Positions 43,032 to 52,500 of a stretch of 64,000 nt of DNA are shown piece by piece. Position 1 is the stretch's first letter, and each line of letters opens with the position of its first letter. Location: NCBI RefSeq assembly GCF_050574275.1, contig NZ_CP192260.1, positions 3,348,001-3,412,000 of the forward strand, written 5' to 3'. The position numbers were made by a program, and so were the translations under genes. Under the pieces are notes generated by a model, which was not told the origin of the DNA, did not search any database, and was given only the letters and a program-made list of their open reading frames with translations. The DNA is from Virgibacillus_F flavescens (lineage in GTDB: Bacteria; Bacillota; Bacilli; Bacillales; Amphibacillaceae).

Positions 43032-44225
43032 TTAGAGGTTATTCTCATCTCGCGCATTCTCTATTTTTCTAAAAGGCTGTTTCTTACTGTAAGTGAGTAC
43101 GCGCCAAATCCATTCCAACGGTCCAAATCTGAACTTTTGAAACCACCATCTGCTCGCAAAAATCTGAAGGGTATAAATGATCAGAACAATGATTACACCT
43201 TCCAGTGGACTAATCGTTCCGTAAAGCGCAAACCCTACCCCGTAAAACATGATGAACATTAAAATCGATTGTGATATATAGTTTGTTAAAGACATTCGTC
43301 CAACATACGTAAACGGTTTTATCCATTTCATTCCTGATTGTGACCGTGCTAGTAATCCTATAGAAAAAATATAGAACAGTGCTGAAGCTGAACCGCCAAT
43401 ATTATCCTGTACAAAAGAGAACCAGATAGGATTTCCGTATACGTATGGCCCAAGTTTTAATAACAGAAAGAACACCAAACTGATTACCCATCCTATTTTT
43501 AAAACCTTCTGGAATCGTTCCACATCATGCAGCCATCTCTTCCTGGCAATAAACATTCCTACTAAGAATAATGGCAATAATGTGCCGGTTAAAAATAAAT
43601 AGGAGATGTCTCCATTTGCATACGTCCAGTCTCCATAGTTCTGCGACCAGATTGCACTAAAACTGCTGCTCTGATAGTTAACAATAGCCTGATTTATTGC
43701 CTCCTGATCAACATAACCAAGGAGATGCCGGTACTGATATAAATAGCTAGTATAGTAGCTTACAGTAATACCCATTAGCAAGATAGCCCAAATTAGCAAT
43801 GTTTTATTTTTTACTTTTACAAAGAGCAATAGAAACAATCCGATAATTCCGTAAGACAAAAGGATATCTCCGAACCAGATTAAGAATGCATGAATAAATC
43901 CAAAGCAGATTAATATCAGCAGTCTTCGGAACAGTACGCCATACACATTGCTTCCTTTTTCCTTCAAACGATCGATCATCATCTGAAATCCAAATCCGAA
44001 TAAGATAGAAAATAACGTATAAAAGCTAGCTTGAAAAAATACATCTATCATTACTTGAACAAATTGATCCATTTCACCTGGCCATGCCCCTTCTTCCCCG
44101 CCATGCATGAAGTATGGCGCTGAAAAAGCTCCAATATTGACCATAAAAATACCAAAAACAGCAAATCCTCTAGCTGCATCGATCCATAGTAACCGATTGC
44201 TTTCACTTATTGGCTTAGCGTTCAT
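43032..44225 (-). CDS. DUF418 family membrane protein
   Basis: A 397-residue polytopic protein with about ten membrane segments. It opens LLWIDAARGFAVFGIFMVN, the DUF418/YeiB-type entry (related to acyltransferase-3 membrane folds), and ends with the DUF418 core: MSLTNYISQSILMFIMFYG and RWWFQKFRFGPLEWIWRVLTY. Function unknown, possibly transport or acyl transfer. The ATG follows AAGGAAGTAGG. It appears monocistronic, 70 bases downstream of a YkvI-type gene on the same strand. Confidence 0.85.
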   Translation of the reverse strand: MNAKPISESNRLLWIDAARGFAVFGIFMVNIGAFSAPYFMHGGEEGAWPGEMDQFVQVMIDVFFQASFYTLFSILFGFGFQMMIDRLKEKGSNVYGVLFRRLLILICFGFIHAFLIWFGDILLSYGIIGLFLLLFVKVKNKTLLIWAILLMGITVSYYTSYLYQYRHLLGYVDQEAINQAIVNYQSSSFSAIWSQNYGDWTYANGDISYLFLTGTLLPLFLVGMFIARKRWLHDVERFQKVLKIGWVISLVFFLLLKLGPYVYGNPIWFSFVQDNIGGSASALFYIFSIGLLARSQSGMKWIKPFTYVGRMSLTNYISQSILMFIMFYGVGFALYGTISPLEGVIIVLIIYTLQIFASRWWFQKFRFGPLEWIWRVLTYSKKQPFRKIENARDENNL

Positions 44226-44294
44226 TTTTTCGACCTACTTCCTTTTCAATGAAATCCCTTATCTACATATTCGAGGCGCGATACAAAACATCCT

Positions 44295-45338
44295 TCAACG
44301 CGCAGGTAATTTTTTCATGACGATACAAACAAGAAAAAGCAGACCGACGTAGCCAAACAATGGATAAAGCACAGCGAGCAACTTGCCATACCCTACCTGA
44401 CTTACTAGAAATATAACGAAAAGAATAACTAGAATAGCATGATGATAGCGAAGCTTAAATGCAGACTGTAATTGCCTGGTTATCCCAAACACATTGCCCA
44501 CCACAGAATTAAAAATTTCTCCAATAATTACAAATAAAAATAAGCCGTGTAGGAGGGCACCGAACCCTTTGACAATTTCAGCCATCGGAATTTCATACGC
44601 AAAGCTCCCTGGAAAAGCCGACATGGAAAAGTGGTTCGCCAAAAGGATTAAAAATAATACAATTCCACCAAGAAATCCTCCTGCGCGGAGTATGTGTTCA
44701 TCTTTAATTTCCTTTCCTAGCGGTACAAGCACAACTTGCGCGGTCATTAAGTTAAAAGCGGCATACGTAAAGGGTGATGCAATCCAAGAGAAACTTCTCG
44801 ACAACCCATCTGGTATTGTCTGGTCTAAAAGCACATGAGGATATGAACCATATATAGCAACCGCAATAAATAAACTGAAGATAATCATCACAGGAACAAT
44901 ATACGCGTTAATCGCAAAAATCCCCTTTAGTCCCTTTAATAATACAATATATGAAATGATTAGTGTACTTACAATTCCCAGTTGAAACGGTAGACCTATC
45001 TGTTCCTGAAAAACCGCCCCCGCTCCAGATAAAAGTACGGAAGTAATCCCTACTACAATGATAAAGATAAAAATATTAATGACATTGCCTATCTTACGTC
45101 CGAACAAATACTGATTTAACTCCTGATATGAATAAGCTTGAATGCGAGCTGAAATAACCATAATCTTGGTTCCTGCAAAAATGAACAGGAAACCACTGCA
45201 GACGATCCCAATCGTCCCAAATATTCCATTTACACTAAAGAATGTTACTATTTCTTTTCCGGTTGCAAAGCCAGCACCAACAACGGTTCCAACGTATGTG
45301 GCCGCAACAATTAAAATAGTTGTCCATTGTTTCATCAT
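44295..45338 (-). CDS. YkvI-like membrane transporter
   Basis: A 347-residue protein with about ten hydrophobic segments. It opens ATYVGTVVGAGFATGKEIVTFF, the signature of the YkvI family, distantly related to amino-acid/Na+ symporters (APC/LeuT fold). Broken-helix glycines (GAGFATG) near the start suggest a substrate-binding site. Substrate unknown. Ribosome site GAGGTG. It may share a transcript with the DUF418 gene downstream. Confidence 0.8.
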   Translation of the reverse strand: MMKQWTTILIVAATYVGTVVGAGFATGKEIVTFFSVNGIFGTIGIVCSGFLFIFAGTKIMVISARIQAYSYQELNQYLFGRKIGNVINIFIFIIVVGITSVLLSGAGAVFQEQIGLPFQLGIVSTLIISYIVLLKGLKGIFAINAYIVPVMIIFSLFIAVAIYGSYPHVLLDQTIPDGLSRSFSWIASPFTYAAFNLMTAQVVLVPLGKEIKDEHILRAGGFLGGIVLFLILLANHFSMSAFPGSFAYEIPMAEIVKGFGALLHGLFLFVIIGEIFNSVVGNVFGITRQLQSAFKLRYHHAILVILFVIFLVSQVGYGKLLAVLYPLFGYVGLLFLVCIVMKKLPAR

Positions 45339-45408
45339 CCTTCTTCACCTCACCATTATTTTTATGATTAATGTGGTAAGAAAAGACGAGCTTTCGATTA
45401 ATATAGAA

Positions 45409-45468
45409 AAATCGGCATATCGACAAGCCTTTATTGCACTTATGCAGTTAGAAAAGTAGTAAGACTTA
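45409..45468 (+). repeat. dispersed repeat family A, copy 7
   Basis: AAATCGGCATATCGACAAGCC, TTGCACTTATGCAG and AGAAAAG elements of the family in order. Confidence 0.65.
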
Positions 45469-45532
45469 TCTTTTAACAAACAATTGAAAATATTTTATTG
45501 CAATAAGAATACAAGTAACTTATAATAATAAC

Positions 45533-45546
45533 TGATTACTCAATCA
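45533..45546. promoter_or_regulatory. candidate TetR operator
   Basis: TGATTACTCAATCA, an inverted repeat 22 bases upstream of the tetR ATG. It shares TGATT...AATCA with a perfect palindrome at the end of the adjacent MFS gene (47388-47407). Confidence 0.5.
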
Positions 45547-45567
45547 CTTATAAAAGGAGTTAATTCT

Positions 45568-46152
45568 ATGGCTAAACCACTTTCAGATAAAAAGCGAGAT
45601 CAAATTTTTCAAGCAGGATTAAAACTGTTTGCCCAAAATGGGTATTCCAATACCACCATTAAAGACATTGCTAAAGAAGCCGGAGTCAGCTTCGGTACGG
45701 TTTTTACATATTTTAAAACGAAAGAAGATTTGTTCCACACCTGTGTTGTCGAACCGTTGGCAGATTTCAGGAAGCATATACTCGAAGTACAGGATGACAT
45801 CGAAAGTTTGACCCTCGAGAAACTTAAAGAATTGATAAGCAAACATGTCGATTTCTTTTTTGAAAAAGAACAGAACTTGCGAATCATTCAATATGTGATT
45901 GGTCAGCCCTCCCGCTTTTCAGAAATGGAAGAACTTGATCAATTTGCTGATGATTTTAATTTGTTCATTCAAAAAATCGTTAAGACTGGAATGAAAGAAG
46001 GATTTCTTCCTAATAGTGACCCTGAAGAAGTTGGATACAGTTATTTAGCTTATCTAAATGGTATCCGTTTAACCTTTACCGACCATGCTAACGTTACTTT
46101 AACCAATGCTTTTAAGAATCAGGCATTACGTTTATTTGGAATAAACAATTAG
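45568..46152 (+). CDS. TetR family transcriptional regulator
   Basis: A 194-residue TetR-type repressor. The N-terminal helix-turn-helix is DQIFQAGLKLFAQNGYSNTTIKDIAKEAGVSFGTVFTYFKTKEDLF (residues about 10-55), followed by a helical ligand-binding domain. Eleven bases separate it from the MFS exporter, so it most likely represses a tetR-MFS operon, relieved by an exported compound (inference). The start ATG follows AAAGGAG. Confidence 0.92.
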   Translation: MAKPLSDKKRDQIFQAGLKLFAQNGYSNTTIKDIAKEAGVSFGTVFTYFKTKEDLFHTCVVEPLADFRKHILEVQDDIESLTLEKLKELISKHVDFFFEKEQNLRIIQYVIGQPSRFSEMEELDQFADDFNLFIQKIVKTGMKEGFLPNSDPEEVGYSYLAYLNGIRLTFTDHANVTLTNAFKNQALRLFGINN

Positions 46153-46163
46153 GGGGAATTGAT

Positions 46164-47393
46164 ATGAGTACTTTCCGAAATCTGCACAATTCCATTAAGA
46201 TTCGTATATATCTGCAATTTGCAACAAACCTGGCAAGTATGATGATTTTTCCGTTTATAGCAGTTTATTTCAGCCAGCAGGTCGGAGCAGCCATAACAGG
46301 AGTTCTTATCGTTCTGGTGATTTGCTCTGGAATTGTGGGTGGATTTCTTGGGGGTTATTGGTCTGATCAATTTGGACGCAGAAAACTGCTAATCCTATCT
46401 GAACTTGGAATAGGGCTTTCATTCCTGGCAATTGCCAGTGTGAATTCACCTTGGATTGTTTTGCCATATGTTAGCTTTGTTCTTTTTATGATTAATATGT
46501 TTTTTAATGGAATTTATATGCCCGTCTCCTATGCAATGATTTACGATTTAGTTAAAAAAGAAACACGAAATTTTGTATTCACTGCCGTCTACTGGGTAGG
46601 TAATTTATCCAGTGCGCTTGGCAGCATTATCGGAGCATTTTTATTTGAAGAATATCTTTTTTACTTATTTATATTTGTAGCCATCATCACGTTACTTTCT
46701 TCACTCGTTACATATTTATTTATTTCAGAAACATTTATGAAAAAGGAACTTACTGATGATATTCCGCAGAAGAAAAAGTCAATCTGGTCCAGTTATCGAA
46801 CTGTACTCAGTGATCGCTTGTTTTTGATTTTTTTAATTGGGACTTTGTTCGTGCTTTCACTTGAAAGCCACCTGACAAATTATATAGCAGTCCACTTAGA
46901 AAAAACGATGAGCGAAACTGAACTGTTTGGTTCGATTACTATTGATGGTATTAATATGGTTGGTATTCTGCATGCTGAAAACACATTGCTTGTTGTGCTT
47001 ACAGTAGGCTTGGTCACCTGGATTGTTAAAAATACTTCCGAATATAAAAAACTTATTATTGGAATGAGCATTTATGTTATCGCCTATGCATTATTAAGTT
47101 ATATCTCCTCCCCTTGGGTGCTAATTATACTAATGGTTTTTATTTCATTAGGAGAGCTGATGTACATACCTGTCCGGCAAAGCCTGCTTGCTGATTTAGC
47201 AGATGAATCGTATCGCAGTTCTTATCTGGCACTTAATAGCTTCATAGGCCAAGGGACGATGATTCTAGCAGGTGCAGCAATTACAATCAGCGGAAGCGTT
47301 TCTGCAATAATAATGAGTGGCAGCTTCTTCACCATCGGATTGATTGGCGTGTTTATGATGTCGCATGTAATGAAAAAGCAGACTTTTAATTGA
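46164..47393 (+). CDS. MFS transporter, drug-efflux type
   Basis: A 409-residue major facilitator with about twelve membrane segments. The loop 2-3 signature GGYWSDQFGRRKLL (about residues 69-82) is present, and the N-terminal half is typical of MDR-type 12-TMS exporters. It follows a TetR gene by 11 bases with a GGGGG ribosome site. A large extracytoplasmic or interdomain segment (TNYIAVHLEKTMSETELFG) is present mid-protein. Substrate unknown. Confidence 0.88.
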   Translation: MSTFRNLHNSIKIRIYLQFATNLASMMIFPFIAVYFSQQVGAAITGVLIVLVICSGIVGGFLGGYWSDQFGRRKLLILSELGIGLSFLAIASVNSPWIVLPYVSFVLFMINMFFNGIYMPVSYAMIYDLVKKETRNFVFTAVYWVGNLSSALGSIIGAFLFEEYLFYLFIFVAIITLLSSLVTYLFISETFMKKELTDDIPQKKKSIWSSYRTVLSDRLFLIFLIGTLFVLSLESHLTNYIAVHLEKTMSETELFGSITIDGINMVGILHAENTLLVVLTVGLVTWIVKNTSEYKKLIIGMSIYVIAYALLSYISSPWVLIILMVFISLGELMYIPVRQSLLADLADESYRSSYLALNSFIGQGTMILAGAAITISGSVSAIIMSGSFFTIGLIGVFMMSHVMKKQTFN

Positions 47394-47407
47394 TTGATCA
47401 ATCAATT
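47388..47407. promoter_or_regulatory. perfect 20-bp palindrome over the MFS stop codon
   Basis: AATTGATTGATCAATCAATT, exactly palindromic, containing the TGA stop (47391-47393). Its half-site TGATT matches the candidate TetR operator upstream. Confidence 0.6.
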
Positions 47408-47429
47408 TATAAAACTAAAGAAAGTAGGA

Positions 47430-48452
47430 TTAGCTCAAGCTCTCTTGTTCTAATCTTCCTTTCATTTTACCAAAGTGTAAGTCGTAACCTTCCAGCCAGT
47501 TTTTCCATTCAATTTCAAGTGTATTTCCATAAGGTAAGGAAGTGAGAATAATTTTATCATTAAACAGATAAGCAAATGTATGAAGTGTTCCAAATAATCC
47601 ATTGTAATCTTTATAAAACATTTCTCCGTGCGGATCCTTGAACCATTGATAAACTTCTTTGCCACTAAATTTGTTTACGTTTTTGTTAGTCATAGCAGCT
47701 ATTCTTTTATGACTATTTATATAATCTATCCTGTTCTTATCTCGCATGCTTGGATGCTGAAAATGATTGGTACACATTAAAGTAGCTGGATCTTCTCTTA
47801 TATTAACCTCGTGGGGAGTAACTTCAGCAATAGCTGTATGTCCTTCGCCGTCAGCAATTGAGAAATTATAACTCCACGTATGAGGTAACTGTTTTAATAA
47901 AATTATTGCTTCATCCGTATTTTTACACGAATCTAAGATTATCCTCACTATAGTGGAAGCAGTAAGTCCTTGTTTTGTCTCTCGGTTATTTACAAAATGA
48001 AATGATATAAATAACCCCTTTTCATTAACTCCTTCATGTCTGCCAATAACATGAAGACTATACCCTGCACTTGCGTAACATTCTTTTGGCTGATTTAGAA
48101 CTAACCGTCTATCATAGATGTCAGGTGTAAAATCATAATTTCTCACAGCGAATTCTTTATTTATGACTGACGAACATCCCATTTCTTTTATCTTTGGAAT
48201 GTCATACCCGCTAAATAAAGATGCCGCTTTTTCTTGAGTTATATCTAAAGCATCAGCTAAACCATTCAATTCATCCAATAAGTGTGGCGCATATTTCATA
48301 AAAATTTCTATTGCTTCAGTGTAATTAAAACTAGCATTCTCTAACTTTGAAAGGTTTTCAATAAGCGATTTTTCAAGGTTCTCCCCTTGCAGATATCCAA
48401 TTTGATAAGCTGAATCTCTGTACTGTTCAACAGACACTTCGATCGATTTCAT
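47430..48452 (-). CDS. C45-type acyltransferase/peptidase
   Basis: A 340-residue Ntn-hydrolase of the acyl-CoA:6-aminopenicillanate acyltransferase-like (C45) family. The nucleophile is C93 in MGCSSV, with R104 in AVRNYDF downstream. Family members self-cleave before this Cys and hydrolyse or transfer amide-linked acyl groups. The GEGHTAIAEVTPH and TNHFQHP blocks further support it. No signal peptide. The start is ATG 48452, chosen from four close Met codons for spacing to AAAGG. Substrate unknown. Confidence 0.85.
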   Translation of the reverse strand: MKSIEVSVEQYRDSAYQIGYLQGENLEKSLIENLSKLENASFNYTEAIEIFMKYAPHLLDELNGLADALDITQEKAASLFSGYDIPKIKEMGCSSVINKEFAVRNYDFTPDIYDRRLVLNQPKECYASAGYSLHVIGRHEGVNEKGLFISFHFVNNRETKQGLTASTIVRIILDSCKNTDEAIILLKQLPHTWSYNFSIADGEGHTAIAEVTPHEVNIREDPATLMCTNHFQHPSMRDKNRIDYINSHKRIAAMTNKNVNKFSGKEVYQWFKDPHGEMFYKDYNGLFGTLHTFAYLFNDKIILTSLPYGNTLEIEWKNWLEGYDLHFGKMKGRLEQESLS

Positions 48453-48617
48453 TATCATCATCCTTTAACATTTTATTATTCAATGTTATCAACGTTTGAT
48501 ATTCGATTCCTGTCATTTCGTGCTCATATAGGAAAGAATTAAAGCCGAATAACTTCACAAAACCATTAATTTTACGTACAATACATATAAAACACACCGG
48601 AAAGGTTGGGATTAAGA

Positions 48618-49049
48618 ATGAGCCAGGAGATCCGCTCGGTTCCACGTCCTTTAGTGCGCTTAAATCAATGGTTTATTGTAGCATCAGTAGTTATTACATG
48701 GATAACAGGCCAGGAATGGCTGCTTTTCCTTCCACTAGCTGCTGGACTTATGGGACTATTATTTAGTTTTAATCCCGTGATGCGATTAGGGAGGCTATTT
48801 CTAAAGAAAAAACCATCCGAATATATACCAGAAGATCATGCACAGCAGCAATTCAACCAGGTCATTGCAGTTGTTTGTCTAGCAATCTCTTTATTAAGTT
48901 TTGCAATAGGATGGACGACTGTAGCATACATTTTTAGTGCAATGGTGGCGCTTGCCGCATTTGTCGCAATACTCGGATTCTGCATCGGATGCTTTATCCG
49001 ATTTCAATGGAGCCAATATCGTCATAGAAGAACTTCTAAACAATTCTAA
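48618..49049 (+). CDS. DUF4395 family membrane protein
   Basis: A 143-residue membrane protein: polar start MSQEIRSVPRPLVRLNQ, then WFIVASVVITWITG and LLFLPLAAGLMGLLFSF, a loop with RLGRLFLKKKPSEYIPED, and a second hydrophobic pair ending in GFCIGCFIRFQW. This arrangement is that of DUF4395. Function unknown, sometimes linked to thiol-redox genes elsewhere. The ATG at 48618 has GGAAAGGTTGG upstream. Monocistronic with a terminator. Confidence 0.78.
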   Translation: MSQEIRSVPRPLVRLNQWFIVASVVITWITGQEWLLFLPLAAGLMGLLFSFNPVMRLGRLFLKKKPSEYIPEDHAQQQFNQVIAVVCLAISLLSFAIGWTTVAYIFSAMVALAAFVAILGFCIGCFIRFQWSQYRHRRTSKQF

Positions 49050-49053
49050 TAAA

Positions 49054-49088
49054 AAGCTCTCACATCAACTCTATAATGTGGGAGCTTC
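49054..49088 (+). terminator. terminator after DUF4395 gene
   Basis: Stem AAGCTCTCACAT/ATGTGGGAGCTT. It shares CTCTATAATGTGGGA with the addA terminator at 49493. Confidence 0.75.
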
Positions 49089-49186
49089 CGTATGTTCAGA
49101 CAGTCCATGATGATTCTAAAGATACTCTTTCAGTGGCGCTGAGTACCTTGAGAACGAAGCATCCGATAACCGTATTGTGCGTTCTG

Positions 49187-49468
49187 GGCTCTCTGAAAAA
49201 GTGGTAGATTGTAAAAAGTTATTTTTCCACCATAACCTAGCATCATCGAATATACGAAGACTCCTGCGGGAACAGCACGAGTCTGAAGGCCCCACAGAGA
49301 AGCGGTCTTTTAAAGGATGGCCAACTAAACCCGTCCTTTGCGGACGACGTTGGCATACCCCTTGCCGGGGCAAGGAGACTGAAGCCGTGCCCGCGGAAAG
49401 CGTAGTATATTCGATGATGCGGCGATAGATCCACTTATTATGTGCTACATGTAACTTTTTCAACGGCC
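49187..49468 (+). repeat. foldback element B, copy 7, with terminal repeats
   Basis: Ends GGCTCTCTGAAAAAGTGG and AACTTTTTCAACGGCC. Inner arms GCATCATCGAATATAC (49240-49255) and its perfect complement (49405-49420). The core carries the same CCAACTAAACCCGTCC and TTGCCGGGGCAAGG insertion as copy 3. It explains most of the gap 49050-49533. Confidence 0.87.
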
Positions 49469-49492
49469 AATAAGAATTCCTCACAAACTAAA

Positions 49493-49526
49493 ATCCCACA
49501 TTATCTCTATAATGTGGGATCTTTTT
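49493..49526 (-). terminator. terminator of addA
   Basis: Stem ATCCCACATT/AATGTGGGAT. T-rich on both exits, so possibly bidirectional. Confidence 0.8.
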
Positions 49527-49533
49527 TAAACTA

Positions 49534-52500
49534 TTATTCCCGATCAGGCAGCTTCACCAATAACTCCTTTGAAAAATAATACAAGTAAACAGACGTTACC
49601 GGCTTTCTCCAAATCCGTTCAATAGCAGACTGATAGAGTTCCATTTGTGTCTTATATTTATTAGTAAGTTTCTCTAAAACTTTCTCAGTTACTTCATTTT
49701 CAATCGAATCTGTCTTGTAATCGAGGATGATTAACCCATCTTCGGTTGGAATTACACAGTCGATTACACCTTGAACCAGTACCTGTTCATCCACATCACT
49801 TGACCATGTCGCATAAACCTCTTTCGCTGACAAGGATAAACTGAATGGCACCTCTCGATTCACGTCATTTGACTGCAGCATCTTCTGGCCAATTTCCGTT
49901 TGGAAAAATCCTTCGATTACATTTCCATCGATGATTTCTGCTTCATCCGTCGTCAAAATTTCTTTTTCTACTAATTTATCAGCAAAAGCATCCACTTCAG
50001 ATGCACTCCACTCTTTAGTGAGCGGTAAATGCTGCATAACAGCGTGCATAGCCGTACCTTTTTCTGCAGCAGATATGGTCTTTCCTTTCTGCATGAACAG
50101 TGGGCGTTTGGCAATTGGTGCGCTTGATGTCTGCATTAATTGGTCTGAGCTGTATTCATCCTTAAGTTCCCGCTGCCTTTTAATTTCTGTAACGGTTTGT
50201 TTTGCACGGGAGGTCGCAGCCTGTGTATATGGATAGATGTACGATAATTTTTCATCTACCTCTCTATCCAATCCCTCGTTACGGAGCTCCATTGGTTTCC
50301 ACTTTTGTATATAATCCTTTAAATTCACGTCTTCTTCGGTTACAACATCTTCAAGATTAGCTAATTCACTTCCGTGGACAACTGCAATATTCCATTTGGA
50401 AGGATCCATTCGAACTTCATTGTTTACCACTTCATTTACATCCTCAGCTCGTAACACTTCACTGGATTGGTGACGTATCAAGGCGGGACCTACCCAATCA
50501 AGGTATGACTTTGCTTCGAATCGGAAATGGGTTGGCATTACCCAGTCATGATGGTCGAGTAACTTTTCCCACTTCTTTTGTTTTTTCTCAAAAGAGGCTA
50601 CATTTCCGATCATAACAAGCTTTTCCTTGGCACGCGTTAACGCTACATAGAGTACACGCATTTCCTCTGCAAGTAACTCACGCTGCATTTCCTTTTGAAA
50701 CGCATAGAACAGCAGTGTAGGGTACGTAATGCGCTTCACAGGGTCAATATACTTACTGGCGAGCCCTAAATCTTTATGAAGCAAATAGCGCTGCTTTAAG
50801 TCCTGCATATTGAATTGTTTGTCCATACCACCTAAAATCACAACTGGAAATTCGAGTCCTTTGCTCTTATGGATCGTCATGATGCGGATAACGTCTTCCT
50901 GCTCACTTAACGCTCGCGCTGCACCTAAGTCCTCACCGCGCTCTTCCATTCGTTCGATAAACCTCAAAAATCGGAACAGCCCTCTAAACGAGGTAGTTTC
51001 ATAGCCGCGTGCCCGGTCATATAGTGCTCGTAAGTTAGCTTGACGCTGCCGCCCTCCAGGCATTCCTCCAACGAAATCATAGTAGCCAGTTTCTCTGTAG
51101 ATTGACCAGATGAGTTCCGATAATGCTCCTTGTCTGGAGGCAATCCGGAACGATTCCAGCAAGCCTAGAAATCGTGATGCTTTGTCTGCAAGTTCCCCGA
51201 AGTTTTGCTTACTATATGTGATTAACGCGTCATAATAGCCATGTTTTTTATCTGCAAGACGAATACTTGCAAGCTCCTCTTCATTCATGCTGACAATTGG
51301 TGAATGTAATACAGAGGCAAGTGGAATATCCTGTCTTGGGTTATCAATAACCTTAAGCAGACTGAGCATTATTTTTATTTCGATTGCTTCAAAATATCCT
51401 GTTGAAAGTTCAGCATACACGGGAATCCCTTGCTTTTTCAGTTCATCCACAATGGTTGGTGTCCACGTCATGGAACGCATTAAAATTACGACATCGCGAT
51501 ATTGGAAATCCCGCTGTACCCCAGTGGATTTATCAAAAACCTGCAGCGGCTTGTTTCCATCCTGACCCGTCCACACCTTGATTTTTTGTGCGTATGCACG
51601 AGCTTCAAGCTGTGCCTTTTCCAGGTCCTGAAAACTTTCTTCATCTGTTTCTTCTTCTTTATCCTCTTCAGTTTCCCGGTCAATAATTAAAAGCTCAGGC
51701 TCAGGCGCGTCGTAAGGTAAGGAATCGTAGGATTTATTCGCATAGATTAATTCAGCATCTTTGTCATAATTAATTTCACCCAACGTCTCATCCAATATTT
51801 GTTTGAACAAAAAATTTGCGCCGATTAAAACCTGTTCCCGACTTCTGAAATTACTAGATAAGTCAATCCGCTTACCAGGATGATCTTCCGCGTGAAATTG
51901 CTTATATTTTTCAATAAATAAACTTGGCTCCGCGTGGCGAAACCTGTAAATACTTTGTTTTACATCGCCTACCATAAACATATTTCCGTTGTCTCTTCGA
52001 TCACTGATTAGCCGCAATATGGTTTCCTGAACGAGGTTTGTATCCTGATATTCATCTACCATTACTTCGGTAAATTTCTGCTGAAAAGAGCTAGCTACAT
52101 TCGACGGGAGTGGTTCCTCAGACGTTGAATCTGAATCTACTAACAGAGTTAAGCAGTGATGCTCAAGGTCTGAAAAGTCAACAATTGCTTTCTCTTTTTT
52201 CTGCTCCGCAAAGCGGTCTTTAAATTCGATGACGATTTCGGTTAATTGCTTAATTACTGGCGCAAGCTCACGCATATCCTCTATGTGACTTCCAAGGTTA
52301 CGAGTGAACCAGCCTTCTTTCATATCCTTCCAGCGCTTTTTATAGCTTTCTCTTAATTTCTTAAACTTATCTTTCACTTCTTCTGAACAATCTGCCTTTT
52401 TCCTTGATAAAGCTTTAAACGAACTGCCTGCTATGTATGTCTGCAGCTGGTCCCATGTCTCACTGATTGATACTGCCTCGTGAATCATCACAATATCGGC

